From assembly GCA_020859745.1 (NCBI GenBank), contig JAJBVQ010000054.1, positions 1 to 35,038 on the forward strand: a DNA stretch of 35,038 nt, written 5' to 3'. This DNA is from Rikenellaceae bacterium (GTDB lineage: Bacteria > Bacteroidota > Bacteroidia > Bacteroidales > Rikenellaceae). Shown here one piece after another: positions 15,990 to 23,801 of this stretch. Under the pieces are notes generated by a model. The model was not told where the DNA came from. It saw only the letters and a list, made by a program, of their open reading frames with translations, and ran no database searches. The position numbers and the translations under genes are program-made. Within the stretch, counting starts at the first letter, position 1, and each line of letters starts with the position of its first letter.

Positions 15990-17425
15990 GGGCTGAACAG
16001 CCTCGCCACCGACTCCTTGAACATATCCGTGCGCGAGCGCGTAGCCCACCGTTTCCGGGTCAGTTTGGTGCACCCCTCCAGATCCTCCAGGAACCGCCGT
16101 TCGATCTGGTCCGTGATCCCGCGGTCGTAGATCATAGCCGTCACCTCGAAATTGTCCTCAAAACTCCGGTTGTCCATGTTCGCCGTACCGATCGAGCTGA
16201 AATGGTTGTCGATGGTCATGATCTTGCTGTGGTTGAACCCCTCGTTGTAGAGATAGACTTTGATCCGGGCTTCGAGAAGCTCCGCGACGTACGAGCGCGA
16301 AGCCCAGTAGACGATCTTGCTGTCCGAGCGCGAAGGCAGCATGATCCGCACGTCGATCCCGCTCAGGGAAGCCACTTTCAGCGCCGTCAGCAGCGACTCG
16401 CCCGGCGTAAAGTACGGCGTTGAGATATAGATATGGTCCGTTGCCTTGTTGATCGCCGCGAAGTAAGCCTGCATGATCGTGGCCCAGTCCGAGTCCGGCC
16501 CCGACGTAGCGATCTGCACCGCCGTATCCCCCATGTAATCGTCATGCAACGCCAGGTATTTCTCCTTGTCCCGCAACTGGATTCCGGTGGCGAAATACCA
16601 GTCCGTCAGGAACGTCAGCTGGAGCATGTGCACCGCCGTGCCTTCGATCTTGAGGTGCGTGTCGCGCCAAGGGCCGTGCTTGGTTCCGTGCAGGTAGCGG
16701 TCGGCGATATTCAGCCCGCCCGTAAACCCCACTTTCCCGTCGATCACCGCGATCTTGCGATGGTTCCGGTAGTTGATCTTGCTGGTCAGCCACGGAAAGA
16801 CGACCGGCATGAAACAGTGCACCTGCACCCCCGCCTCGCGCAGCGACCGGATAAAGCTCCGCTTGAGGTTCCAGCTCCCCACGTCGTCGTATATGAAACG
16901 CACCTCGACCCCGGCCTGCGCCTTAGCTTTCAGGATGTCCGCGATCTCGCCGCCCAGGGCGTCGTTCTCGAAGATATAGTACTCCAGATGGATAAAAGAT
17001 TCCGCCCTTTTCAGGGCGTCGATCAGCGACGAGAAGGTCTGCCGGCCGTCGTTCAACACCTCCAGTCGGTTGTTGGTGGTCAGCAGGGACTTATTGTTGT
17101 TCAGCAGCAGGGTGATGATCTCCCGGTTCGAAGCCACTTCGGGATTGGCAAAGCTGTCGATCTCCCGCAGTTGTTTGTAACTGAGGTGTTCGAACTGTTT
17201 GAGATCCTTGATCTCCTTGCGGTTGAAAATTTTCTGTTTGCGGTAGTCCTGCCCGAAGAAGATGAAAAGCCCGATGCCGATAAAAGGCAGCAGGACGATG
17301 ACCGCTATCCACGACAAAGCCCTGACCGGGTCGCGCCGCTCGTGAAGCACGGTGAAAACCGTGGCGATCACCACCAGGAAATAGAATACCAGCAGCGAAT
17401 ATATGACGATACTCCATAGGTCCAT
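15980..17425 (-). CDS. cls: Cardiolipin synthase (phospholipase D family)
   Basis: This 481-residue protein has two N-terminal membrane helices (about residues 5-27 and 37-58, the PLDNc region, ending FFGQDYRKQK) and two phospholipase D catalytic domains. The HKD motifs are visible as H-R-K-I-A-V-I-D within NYRNHRKIAVIDG, followed by GFTGGLN, and as H-S-K-I-M-T-I-D within NHSKIMTID, followed by SSIGTANMDNRSF. Length and layout match bacterial cardiolipin synthase A, which condenses two phosphatidylglycerols into cardiolipin and glycerol at the inner membrane. It lies 58 nt after the response regulator on the same strand. A 13-bp dyad CGCTAAGTTAGCG (17428-17440) sits directly before its start codon and could affect translation. 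Confidence 0.95.
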   Translation of the reverse strand: MDLWSIVIYSLLVFYFLVVIATVFTVLHERRDPVRALSWIAVIVLLPFIGIGLFIFFGQDYRKQKIFNRKEIKDLKQFEHLSYKQLREIDSFANPEVASNREIITLLLNNNKSLLTTNNRLEVLNDGRQTFSSLIDALKRAESFIHLEYYIFENDALGGEIADILKAKAQAGVEVRFIYDDVGSWNLKRSFIRSLREAGVQVHCFMPVVFPWLTSKINYRNHRKIAVIDGKVGFTGGLNIADRYLHGTKHGPWRDTHLKIEGTAVHMLQLTFLTDWYFATGIQLRDKEKYLALHDDYMGDTAVQIATSGPDSDWATIMQAYFAAINKATDHIYISTPYFTPGESLLTALKVASLSGIDVRIMLPSRSDSKIVYWASRSYVAELLEARIKVYLYNEGFNHSKIMTIDNHFSSIGTANMDNRSFEDNFEVTAMIYDRGITDQIERRFLEDLEGCTKLTRKRWATRSRTDMFKESVARLFSPLL

Positions 17426-17483
17426 AACGCTAAGTTAGCGATTTTTCCGTCCGGGTATCTTCTTCAGCAAAAGAAATGCCGTT

Positions 17484-18182
17484 TTAGGCTTCGTGCGCGT
17501 CCCGGTATTTGTACCCCACCCCTTTGACGGTTACGATATAGTCGGCGCCGATCTTCTCGCGCAGTTTGCGGATATGCACGTCGATGGTACGCTCCCCGAC
17601 CACCACGTCGTCGCCCCACACCGCCGTGAATATCTCGTCCCGAAGGAAGACCTTCTGCGGCTTGGAATAGAGCAACGCCAGCAGTTCGAACATCTTGCGC
17701 GGCAGCACGATCTCCTCGCCGTTTTTGACTACGAGATACCGCTCCCGGTCGATAATCAGCGAACGGTTATCCGGCCCGGCAGGAGCATCCGGAACACCCA
17801 AGGCGTCGCCGTCCACCCGCTTGAGCAGCGCACGTATGCGACTCACCAGCACATTCGGGCGCACCGGCTTGGCGATATAATCGTCGGCCCCGGCATCGAA
17901 CCCGGCCACCTGCGAGTAATCCTCCGAACGAGCCGTGAGGAACGCGATCACGGCATCCTCGGTCTGCGGCATCCTGCGCAGCCGGCGGCAGGTTTCCATC
18001 CCGTCCATATTCGGCATCATCACGTCGAGCAGCACCAGGTGCGGCGAGACCTCGGCCGCTACTTTCATGGCCTCCATGCCATCGGCCGCCGTGAAGACTT
18101 CGTAACCCTCCTTTTTCAGGTTGTAACGGATAAATTCGAGGATGTCCGCCTCGTCATCCACAATCAGCACCCGGTAATTCAT
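17484..18182 (-). CDS. OmpR/PhoB-type response regulator
   Basis: The product has 232 residues from ATG 18182. This start is preferred because MNYRVLIVDDE begins directly at the first receiver strand; an in-frame ATG at 18203 and a longer frame to 18230 add only an unstructured tail. The receiver has acidic residues D9/D10, phosphoacceptor D53 (LLDVMMPNMDG), T83 (FLTARSE) and K105 (AKPVRP). The C-terminal winged helix ends with GERTIDVHIRKLREKIG and VKGVGYKY, typical of OmpR/PhoB DNA-binding domains. No histidine kinase gene lies on either side, so its partner must be elsewhere. It precedes cls; whether it regulates it is unknown. A one-mismatch -7 box (TAAACTTG, 18279-18272) lies upstream. 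Confidence 0.93.
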   Translation of the reverse strand: MNYRVLIVDDEADILEFIRYNLKKEGYEVFTAADGMEAMKVAAEVSPHLVLLDVMMPNMDGMETCRRLRRMPQTEDAVIAFLTARSEDYSQVAGFDAGADDYIAKPVRPNVLVSRIRALLKRVDGDALGVPDAPAGPDNRSLIIDRERYLVVKNGEEIVLPRKMFELLALLYSKPQKVFLRDEIFTAVWGDDVVVGERTIDVHIRKLREKIGADYIVTVKGVGYKYRDAHEA

Positions 18183-18302
18183 AGTTTTGTCCGATATTTG
18201 CATAAACAAATCCGCGCCACGATCCGGCAAGCATGCTTGCCCGTTTCCGGCTCATATTATTTTTATTACTACAAGTTTAACGTATAATTATCGAAATACG
18301 CA

Positions 18303-18310
18303 TAAGTTTG
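18303..18310 (+). promoter_or_regulatory. -7 element upstream of the small protein/UbiB pair
   Basis: TAAGTTTG matches TAnnTTTG exactly and lies 24 nt before the start at 18335. No TTTG is found at the usual distance upstream. Confidence 0.5.
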
Positions 18311-18334
18311 TGAAATCTTAACAGAAAGTTAACT

Positions 18335-18637
18335 ATGAACAGTACGATGAACCTGCTGCTGCGCGCCGCCATCGCCGCCGCGGCCAGCGACCGGGAAAAA
18401 TTCGTGGACAAAGTCAGCTCGCTGATCGAAGATAAAGTGGGCACCTCGCCCGAGACCGCGGAACAGGTGGCCGGAGGGATCGACCAACTGGTCGACATGC
18501 TGGACCAACACCTCTTTTTCCAGCAGCTGACGGGCAATACCGTTGCCGAAACGGCCGAACTGGAAAAGAAGATCGACCGCCTGACCGAGGCGATCGACAA
18601 ACTGAACGACAATCTCGAAAAGATAGCCGGTAAATGA
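18335..18637 (+). CDS. Small helical protein coupled to the UbiB-like kinase gene
   Basis: I do not recognise a named family. The 100-residue protein begins with an Ala/Leu-rich hydrophobic segment (residues 5-17, LLLRAAIAAAA) and a charged helix (DREKFVDKVSSLIEDKV). A short SPETAEQ turn leads to an amphipathic helix (IDQLVDMLDQHL), and the tail is a heptad-like coiled coil (about 73-97, ELEKKIDRLTEAIDKLNDNLEKI). It has no signal peptide and no cysteine. Its stop overlaps the next start (ATGA at 18634-18637), so the two genes are translationally coupled and the proteins probably work together. The layout, an amphipathic front and coiled-coil tail, resembles the proteobacterial UbiB helper UbiK/BMFP and phasins. 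That is analogy, not shown homology. Another in-frame ATG is at 18347. Confidence 0.8.
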   Translation: MNSTMNLLLRAAIAAAASDREKFVDKVSSLIEDKVGTSPETAEQVAGGIDQLVDMLDQHLFFQQLTGNTVAETAELEKKIDRLTEAIDKLNDNLEKIAGK

Positions 18638-20280
18638 AACTGACCAATATATACATCAGTTACCTGAAGGTCAACCGGGCGCTGGAGATCGCCGGGATCC
18701 TGATCCACCAGGGGTTCGACGAGCTGATCGCTCGCACCTGGATGGGACGTCGCATCCGCAAGCGGCGGATACAGCAGTCCAAGCCCGTATATACCACCGA
18801 GGAGAGGCTGCGCCTGACCATCGAAGACCTGGGCCCCACCTATATCAAGTTCGGCCAGATACTGGCCGACCGTCCCGACGTGGTATCGGAGCGCTTCCGC
18901 AAAGAGCTGAAGAAATTGCAGTCCCGCGCCCTGCCATTCGACGACCAGCTGGCGCGCAACCTGATCGAGGACGAACTGAGCGCCCCGATCGAAAAGGTGT
19001 TCGCCACCTTCGACGAAACGTGCATGGCCTCGGCCTCCATCGGGCAGGTTTACGGCGCCACGCTGCTGGACGGTTCGCCGGTGATCGTCAAGATACGGCG
19101 GCCCAAGATCGAACAGAAGATCAAGCTCGACCTCTACCTGATGCGTTTCCTGGCGGCCAAGCTGGCCAAGAACTATCCGGAGATGGCGGCGATCAATATT
19201 ATCGGCGTGGTAGACGAATTCGGCGAAAGCATCCTGCGCGAACTGGACTACAACAACGAGGCGGCTAATATCCTCCGCTTCCAGCAGATGTTCGAAAACG
19301 AGCCGACGGTCTACATACCGAAAGTTTACCTCGATTACACGTCGCGGCGGCTCCTGGTGATGGAGCGGATCACGGGGATCACCCCGGACGACCCGACGGT
19401 GCTGAAAGCCAACGGACTCGACACGCAGCAAATCGCGCTGAACGGAGCCAACGCCCTACTGACAATGATCCTGCGGTACGGCTTTTTCCACGCCGATCCC
19501 CACGCGGGCAACCTTTTCATCATGCCGGACAACGTGATCGCATTCATCGACTTCGGGATGGTGGGCGTACTGACGCCGAGGGACATGGATTTCCTGGCCA
19601 ACATTTCGCTGGGCTTCGTCAAACGCGACCCGACGATGATCGCCGATTCGCTGATCACCCTGTGCAACGTTCGCTTCTTCAAAAAGCGCGACGAACTCAT
19701 TTTCAGCCTGCAACAGCTGACGGCGCAGTACAGCCACGTGCCGATCGACAAGCTGGACTATGCCGGCATGATCCAGCAGTGCATCAACCTGATCACTAAA
19801 TATTCGCTTCAGATACCGAGCGGCATCTTCATGCTGGTCAAATCGTTGGCGACTATTCAAAAAGTAGCTGAAAAACTGGACCCAGACATTCCTTTTACGC
19901 CATTGATCACGCCCTACGCCAAGGACGTGATCATGCACCGCTTCGCGCCGCGCAAACTGGCCGGGGAGCTGTACCAGACGCTGAAAAACTATGCCAACCT
20001 CGCGCTGAACCTGCCCAACGACATCAGCGAGATCCTCTACAAGCTCAAACAGGGGGAGATTCGCCACAATATCCGCTTCGAGAACAGCGAAATGCTGCAA
20101 AAGGCGGTGCGGAACGTCGGGTTCCGGATGGCCTACGCCATTATCCTCGTCGGGCTGTTCATCGGTTCGGTACTGCTGATCAACACCCGCTCCGACCTCT
20201 CTTACGCCAAGTTCCTCCTATGGGCTTCGTCGCTCCTGATCTTCATACTGATCTTCAAATGGATGTTCCGGCGGAAGTGA
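18634..20280 (+). CDS. UbiB/AarF (ABC1, ADCK) family atypical kinase
   Basis: This 548-residue protein carries the marks of the UbiB kinase-like family. They are the inhibitory KxGQ motif K72-F-G-Q75, the ASIGQV loop (134-139) in place of a glycine-rich loop, the ATP-binding K153, HADPHAGN (286-293) and DFG (306-308). Two membrane helices close the protein (about 497-517 and 523-544), as in bacterial UbiB and human COQ8. These proteins act as ATPases or kinases that support quinone biosynthesis by an unsettled mechanism. Bacteroidetes make menaquinone, so a role in menaquinone or prenyl-lipid handling is inferred. The start codon overlaps the stop of the upstream small gene. A UbiA-family prenyltransferase lies 2.1 kb downstream on the other strand. 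Confidence 0.95.
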   Translation: MKLTNIYISYLKVNRALEIAGILIHQGFDELIARTWMGRRIRKRRIQQSKPVYTTEERLRLTIEDLGPTYIKFGQILADRPDVVSERFRKELKKLQSRALPFDDQLARNLIEDELSAPIEKVFATFDETCMASASIGQVYGATLLDGSPVIVKIRRPKIEQKIKLDLYLMRFLAAKLAKNYPEMAAINIIGVVDEFGESILRELDYNNEAANILRFQQMFENEPTVYIPKVYLDYTSRRLLVMERITGITPDDPTVLKANGLDTQQIALNGANALLTMILRYGFFHADPHAGNLFIMPDNVIAFIDFGMVGVLTPRDMDFLANISLGFVKRDPTMIADSLITLCNVRFFKKRDELIFSLQQLTAQYSHVPIDKLDYAGMIQQCINLITKYSLQIPSGIFMLVKSLATIQKVAEKLDPDIPFTPLITPYAKDVIMHRFAPRKLAGELYQTLKNYANLALNLPNDISEILYKLKQGEIRHNIRFENSEMLQKAVRNVGFRMAYAIILVGLFIGSVLLINTRSDLSYAKFLLWASSLLIFILIFKWMFRRK

Positions 20281-20305
20281 CGCATAAAATGTGTATATTC
20301 GTCCT

Positions 20306-21388
20306 ATGAACATCTTGCAGATCGTACCGAACAAGGGCTGGGGCGGGGGCGAGAGATACGTGTGGGAGCTGTCCCGCAGCCTGTCGGAAGCGGGGCACGA
20401 CGTGAGCGTCGTGATCCCTCCCTGCGACATACTGGCCGAGCGGTTCGTCGGACTGAATACCTGCACCCTGCGCTTTAGGGGGCCTTACGATCCGGGCGCC
20501 ATATATCGTCTGGCCCGGCTGGTCGAAGAGCATAAAATAGAGATCATCCATACCCATATTTTCAAACATGCGACCGCGGCGCTTCTGGCCCGGAAATTAT
20601 ACGGACTCGACGTGCGGGTGGTCATGACCCGACACCTGTGCCGCCCGGCGAAAAAGAGCCTGCACTACCCTTGGCTCTACCGGCATATCGACCGGCTGAT
20701 CTTCGTATCGGCGGAAGCCGAAAGATCGTTCCTTTCGTCCGGCCCGCAGATAGCGGCGGACCGCATGACGGTCATAACCAACAGCGTCCGGCCGGATGCG
20801 GGTACTTGGGCCGTTGACCTGCGCCCGGAGTTGGGCTTGGGCGACAACACATTCCTGATTGCTTTCGCCGGGACGATCATGCCGGAAAAAGGCGTTGAAT
20901 TTATCCTTGACCTTGCTGCCGGGCTGCGGAAGATCGCACCGCCCATCGTTTTCGTGCTGGCGGGGAAAACTCCCGAAGGCAAAGAGGCATATATGGAGCA
21001 CCTGCGAAGCGAGGTAGCACGACGAGGGTTGGGCGAACAGGTACGGTTCCTGGGCTTCATCGACCGCACGATCGCCTTTTTCCGGCAAGCGGACGCCGTA
21101 ATCGTGCCCACCCTTATCCCCGAATCGTTCGGTTTGGTGGTCGTGGAGGCCATGATCGCCGAAAAACCGATATTCTTTTCCGAAAACATCCCGTCCGAAG
21201 TGATCACCCCGGAGGAGGGGGTACGGATCGACGTGGAGGATGTCCAAGAGAGCTGCCGCCTGATCCGGGAGCTGGCACAAGACCCGGCCCGGCAACAACT
21301 GTTGGCGGAGAGAGGTCATCGAAGGTGGCAGGAACGCTTCACTTACGACCGTTTCCTGGAACGGATATTGGACGCTTACCGAAACTGA
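20306..21388 (+). CDS. Glycosyltransferase family 4 (GT-B fold)
   Basis: This 360-residue enzyme has an N-terminal Rossmann-like half with GWGGGERYVWELSRSL near residue 12 and IIHTHIFKHA. The C-terminal half has FAGTIMPEKGVEFIL and the donor-binding block PTLIPESFGLVVVEAM, in which the E-x7-E pattern of GT4 enzymes is present. Such enzymes add a sugar from a nucleotide donor to a lipid-linked or polysaccharide acceptor; donor and acceptor are unknown. I chose ATG 20306 (MNILQIVPNKG) because the first beta strand begins at once; a GTG at 20291 would add five residues, and TATATTCG (20293-20300), close to a -7 box, overlaps that extension. The gene follows the UbiB-like gene by 25 nt and precedes a GT2 gene by 4 nt. 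Confidence 0.92.
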   Translation: MNILQIVPNKGWGGGERYVWELSRSLSEAGHDVSVVIPPCDILAERFVGLNTCTLRFRGPYDPGAIYRLARLVEEHKIEIIHTHIFKHATAALLARKLYGLDVRVVMTRHLCRPAKKSLHYPWLYRHIDRLIFVSAEAERSFLSSGPQIAADRMTVITNSVRPDAGTWAVDLRPELGLGDNTFLIAFAGTIMPEKGVEFILDLAAGLRKIAPPIVFVLAGKTPEGKEAYMEHLRSEVARRGLGEQVRFLGFIDRTIAFFRQADAVIVPTLIPESFGLVVVEAMIAEKPIFFSENIPSEVITPEEGVRIDVEDVQESCRLIRELAQDPARQQLLAERGHRRWQERFTYDRFLERILDAYRN

Positions 21389-21392
21389 ACAT

Positions 21393-22423
21393 ATGGACCG
21401 AACCCCGCTGGTCAGCCTGATCATACCGGCCTATAACGTGGCCGAATACCTGCCCCAATGCCTCGACTCGGCTTTGGGACAGACCTACCCGAACCTACAG
21501 ATCGTAATCGTCGATGACGGCAGCACAGACCGAACGCCTTCGGTCATAGACCGATATGCGGCATCGGATCCGCGCGTTATGGCCATTCATCAGGAGAATG
21601 CGGGAGTGATGCTGGCCCGAAAGCGGGCTATCGAAGCCGCAACAGGCGAATACCTCTGCTTTCTGGACGGCGACGACTACCTGCCATTGGACACTGTCGA
21701 AATCCTGTACCGGGGAATCGAACAATGGCAAACGGACATTATCTGCGGCGACATCGTTCGGGTCAGTGATGGCTATAAGCTCTCAAAACCGGAAAAGTGG
21801 GACGGCACGATCGACGGGAACACATTCATGCGCTACCAGCTGACCAACGTGATGGAGGGATATCTGGTCGCAAAGCTATACCGGCGCGGCTTGTTCGAGG
21901 GGCTGCAATATCCGGCGGACATCTCGTTGCCGAAGACAAATTCCTGAACATCCAGATCGCGGCAAAAGGGGCGACGGTCGGACATATCGCACAAAACGTC
22001 TATTTCTACGTCAAACGACAGGATTCTGTCAGCCACAGGACGACTCCCATCGAATACAGCATCGGATATGCCGCCCACGTAGAGCGATTCCTGCGGGAAG
22101 AGGGATGCTACGACCGTTTCGAGAAAGAGTTCGTCCTGATGCAGGTTAAATTCTACCTGATGTATATCAACCACACCTCCAGTCCGAGCATCGCGGGGCA
22201 TCCGTTCACGGTCCGGCTGTACGAGCAACTCCGGAAACCGGAGATACGGGAGATGTTGACCGATAATTTTTCCGCAGGGGAAAGGGCCGTGATCTGGTTG
22301 CACAAAAGCCGGGCCACGGCTTGGATGGGAAAAATAGCAAGCACCGCCCTGCGTATCCGGCATAGCGTCGCCAAAAGAACAGGCGGCAAAAACGGCGTTA
22401 AGCCGACACGAGATCAAGAATGA
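21393..22423 (+). pseudogene. Glycosyltransferase family 2, frameshifted
   Basis: The first part (21393 to about 21926) is a normal GT-A domain: VSLIIPAYNVAEYLPQCLDS, VIVDDGSTDRTP, and the DxD-type motif FLDGDDY. The frame breaks after YPADIS and ends at TGA 21945-21947. The conserved AEDKFLN segment and the C-terminal half (to 22423) continue in another frame. Restoring one base near 21926-21927, for example CGTT to CGGTT, joins them into one protein of about 343 residues reading ISVAEDKFLN. So a single base is missing. It may be a recent pseudogene or a sequence error. It would act with the adjacent GT4 on a surface glycan, by inference. Its 3' end overlaps the convergent prenyltransferase gene by 26 nt. 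Confidence 0.88.
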
Positions 22424-23252
22424 CGAACACGGCGTAGGCAATGCTCGCCAAACCGTTGGTCAGGCCGAACATGGCCCCGATACGCGACAAATCGCCTGGC
22501 CGCACGATCAGGTGCTGGTAAACCAACAGTCCCAAAAATAGGGCGGCACCGATCCAATATAAGATCCCGTTGCCGAGCTGCGCCCCCACGACGACGACCA
22601 TCGCCGCCGTCACCAAGTGCAGCGATACGCTGGCCCACAACGCTCCCCGCACACCCAACGCTGCCGGAATGGAGTGCAGCCGCTCCGACTGGTCGAAACC
22701 GGCATCCTGCAAGGCATAAATAATATCGAATCCGGACACCCAGGTCAGCACCAGCACCGAAATCCATACGGGCGTCGCCGTCAAAGTCCCGGTCACGGCG
22801 ATATAAGCCGCCGAAGGTGCGATCGCCAGCCCGAGGCCCAGCACGATATGGCACAAAGCCGTAAAACGTTTGGTATAGCTGTACCCGAGCACGACAGCCA
22901 GCACCACCAGCGACAAAGCCAGCGTCAACCGGTTGAACGTAGCGGCCACGGCGACAAATGCAACCGAGTTGAGCACCACGAACCACTTCCCCGCCCGGAC
23001 GCTGATCTTACCGGCCGGAATCTCCCGTCCCGCCGTCCGGGGGTTCATGCCATCGAAACGCCGGTCGATCACCCGGTTGAACCCCATCGCCGCATTGCGG
23101 GCAAACACCATGCAACCCAGCACGGCGACCAGAGTCCACGGGTCGAACCCCGCCGCCAAAACCCCCAAGGTATAACCGATCAGCGCAAAAGGCAGCGCAA
23201 ACGCCGTATGCGCGAATTTGACCAACGAAAAGTAATCCTTGACCTGTCCCAT
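22398..23252 (-). CDS. UbiA-family polyprenyltransferase (UbiA/MqnP-like)
   Basis: This 284-residue integral membrane protein has about nine hydrophobic helices. The two Asp-rich motifs that bind Mg-prenyl diphosphate are visible: N59-R-V-I-D63-R-R-F-D67 and D175-I-I-Y-A-L-Q-D182-x3-D186. UbiA-family enzymes attach a polyprenyl chain to an aromatic ring. The second motif and length resemble 4-hydroxybenzoate polyprenyltransferases and the UbiA-like MqnP of the futalosine menaquinone route rather than MenA. Which one applies cannot be settled here. It is the last gene of a minus-strand series and starts 9 nt after shikimate kinase, which supplies chorismate precursors, a sensible metabolic pairing. 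Its 3' end overlaps the convergent GT2 gene. Confidence 0.9.
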   Translation of the reverse strand: MGQVKDYFSLVKFAHTAFALPFALIGYTLGVLAAGFDPWTLVAVLGCMVFARNAAMGFNRVIDRRFDGMNPRTAGREIPAGKISVRAGKWFVVLNSVAFVAVAATFNRLTLALSLVVLAVVLGYSYTKRFTALCHIVLGLGLAIAPSAAYIAVTGTLTATPVWISVLVLTWVSGFDIIYALQDAGFDQSERLHSIPAALGVRGALWASVSLHLVTAAMVVVVGAQLGNGILYWIGAALFLGLLVYQHLIVRPGDLSRIGAMFGLTNGLASIAYAVFVILDLVSA

Positions 23253-23261
23253 ATCAAACTG

Positions 23262-23780
23262 CTAAGAACGGGACAGATAGGGTTCCAGAATACTGACCAG
23301 CTTCGTAATGTCCCGCGAAGGATTGGCCACCACCACATTGGCGCGTTCGTAATGCTCCTCCCGTAAGGCCAGCGTATCGACAATATACTGCAAAAGCTCT
23401 TCCGGCGACTTATCCGCCAGAAGCGGGCGGCACACCCGCGCAGCCATCAGCCTGTCCGCCAGCATGCCCGGGCTCAGTTTCAGGTAGACCGTCACCCCGT
23501 TTGCGTTCATCAACTCCATATTGGCATTGAAGCACGGCGTCCCCCCTCCGGTGGAAACCACCCGATCGCCCCCATGTAAAATGATATTCTGCAAATACTT
23601 TCGTTCCAGCGTCCGGAAATACGCCTCACCGCGGCCGGAGAATATCTCCCCGACGGTCGCCCCCTCGCCCTCCTCGATCACCTTGTCCAGGTCGAGGAAA
23701 CCGTATCCCAGCCGCTGGGCCAAAGGACGTCCCAGCGTCGTCTTGCCGCTGCCCATAAATCCGATCAGGAAAATCAGCAT
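23262..23780 (-). CDS. aroK: Shikimate kinase
   Basis: This 172-residue cytoplasmic enzyme phosphorylates shikimate at the 3-OH with ATP, a step toward chorismate. It has the P-loop GFMGSGKTT (7-15), the shikimate-binding D-x-D segment FLDLDKVIEE, the FRTLE helix, the STGGGT motif, and the LID region with RPLLAD. The length is typical of AroK/AroL. It lies 21 nt after parC and 9 nt before the prenyltransferase, so it is probably co-transcribed with both. No other aro gene is in the window. Confidence 0.95.
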   Translation of the reverse strand: MLIFLIGFMGSGKTTLGRPLAQRLGYGFLDLDKVIEEGEGATVGEIFSGRGEAYFRTLERKYLQNIILHGGDRVVSTGGGTPCFNANMELMNANGVTVYLKLSPGMLADRLMAARVCRPLLADKSPEELLQYIVDTLALREEHYERANVVVANPSRDITKLVSILEPYLSRS

Positions 23781-23801
23781 AACATTCGTTTTTCAGGTTG
23801 G

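Noticed and set aside
16433-17419. 328-codon plus-strand open frame
   Set aside because: It is antisense to cardiolipin synthase, whose two HKD motifs are intact.
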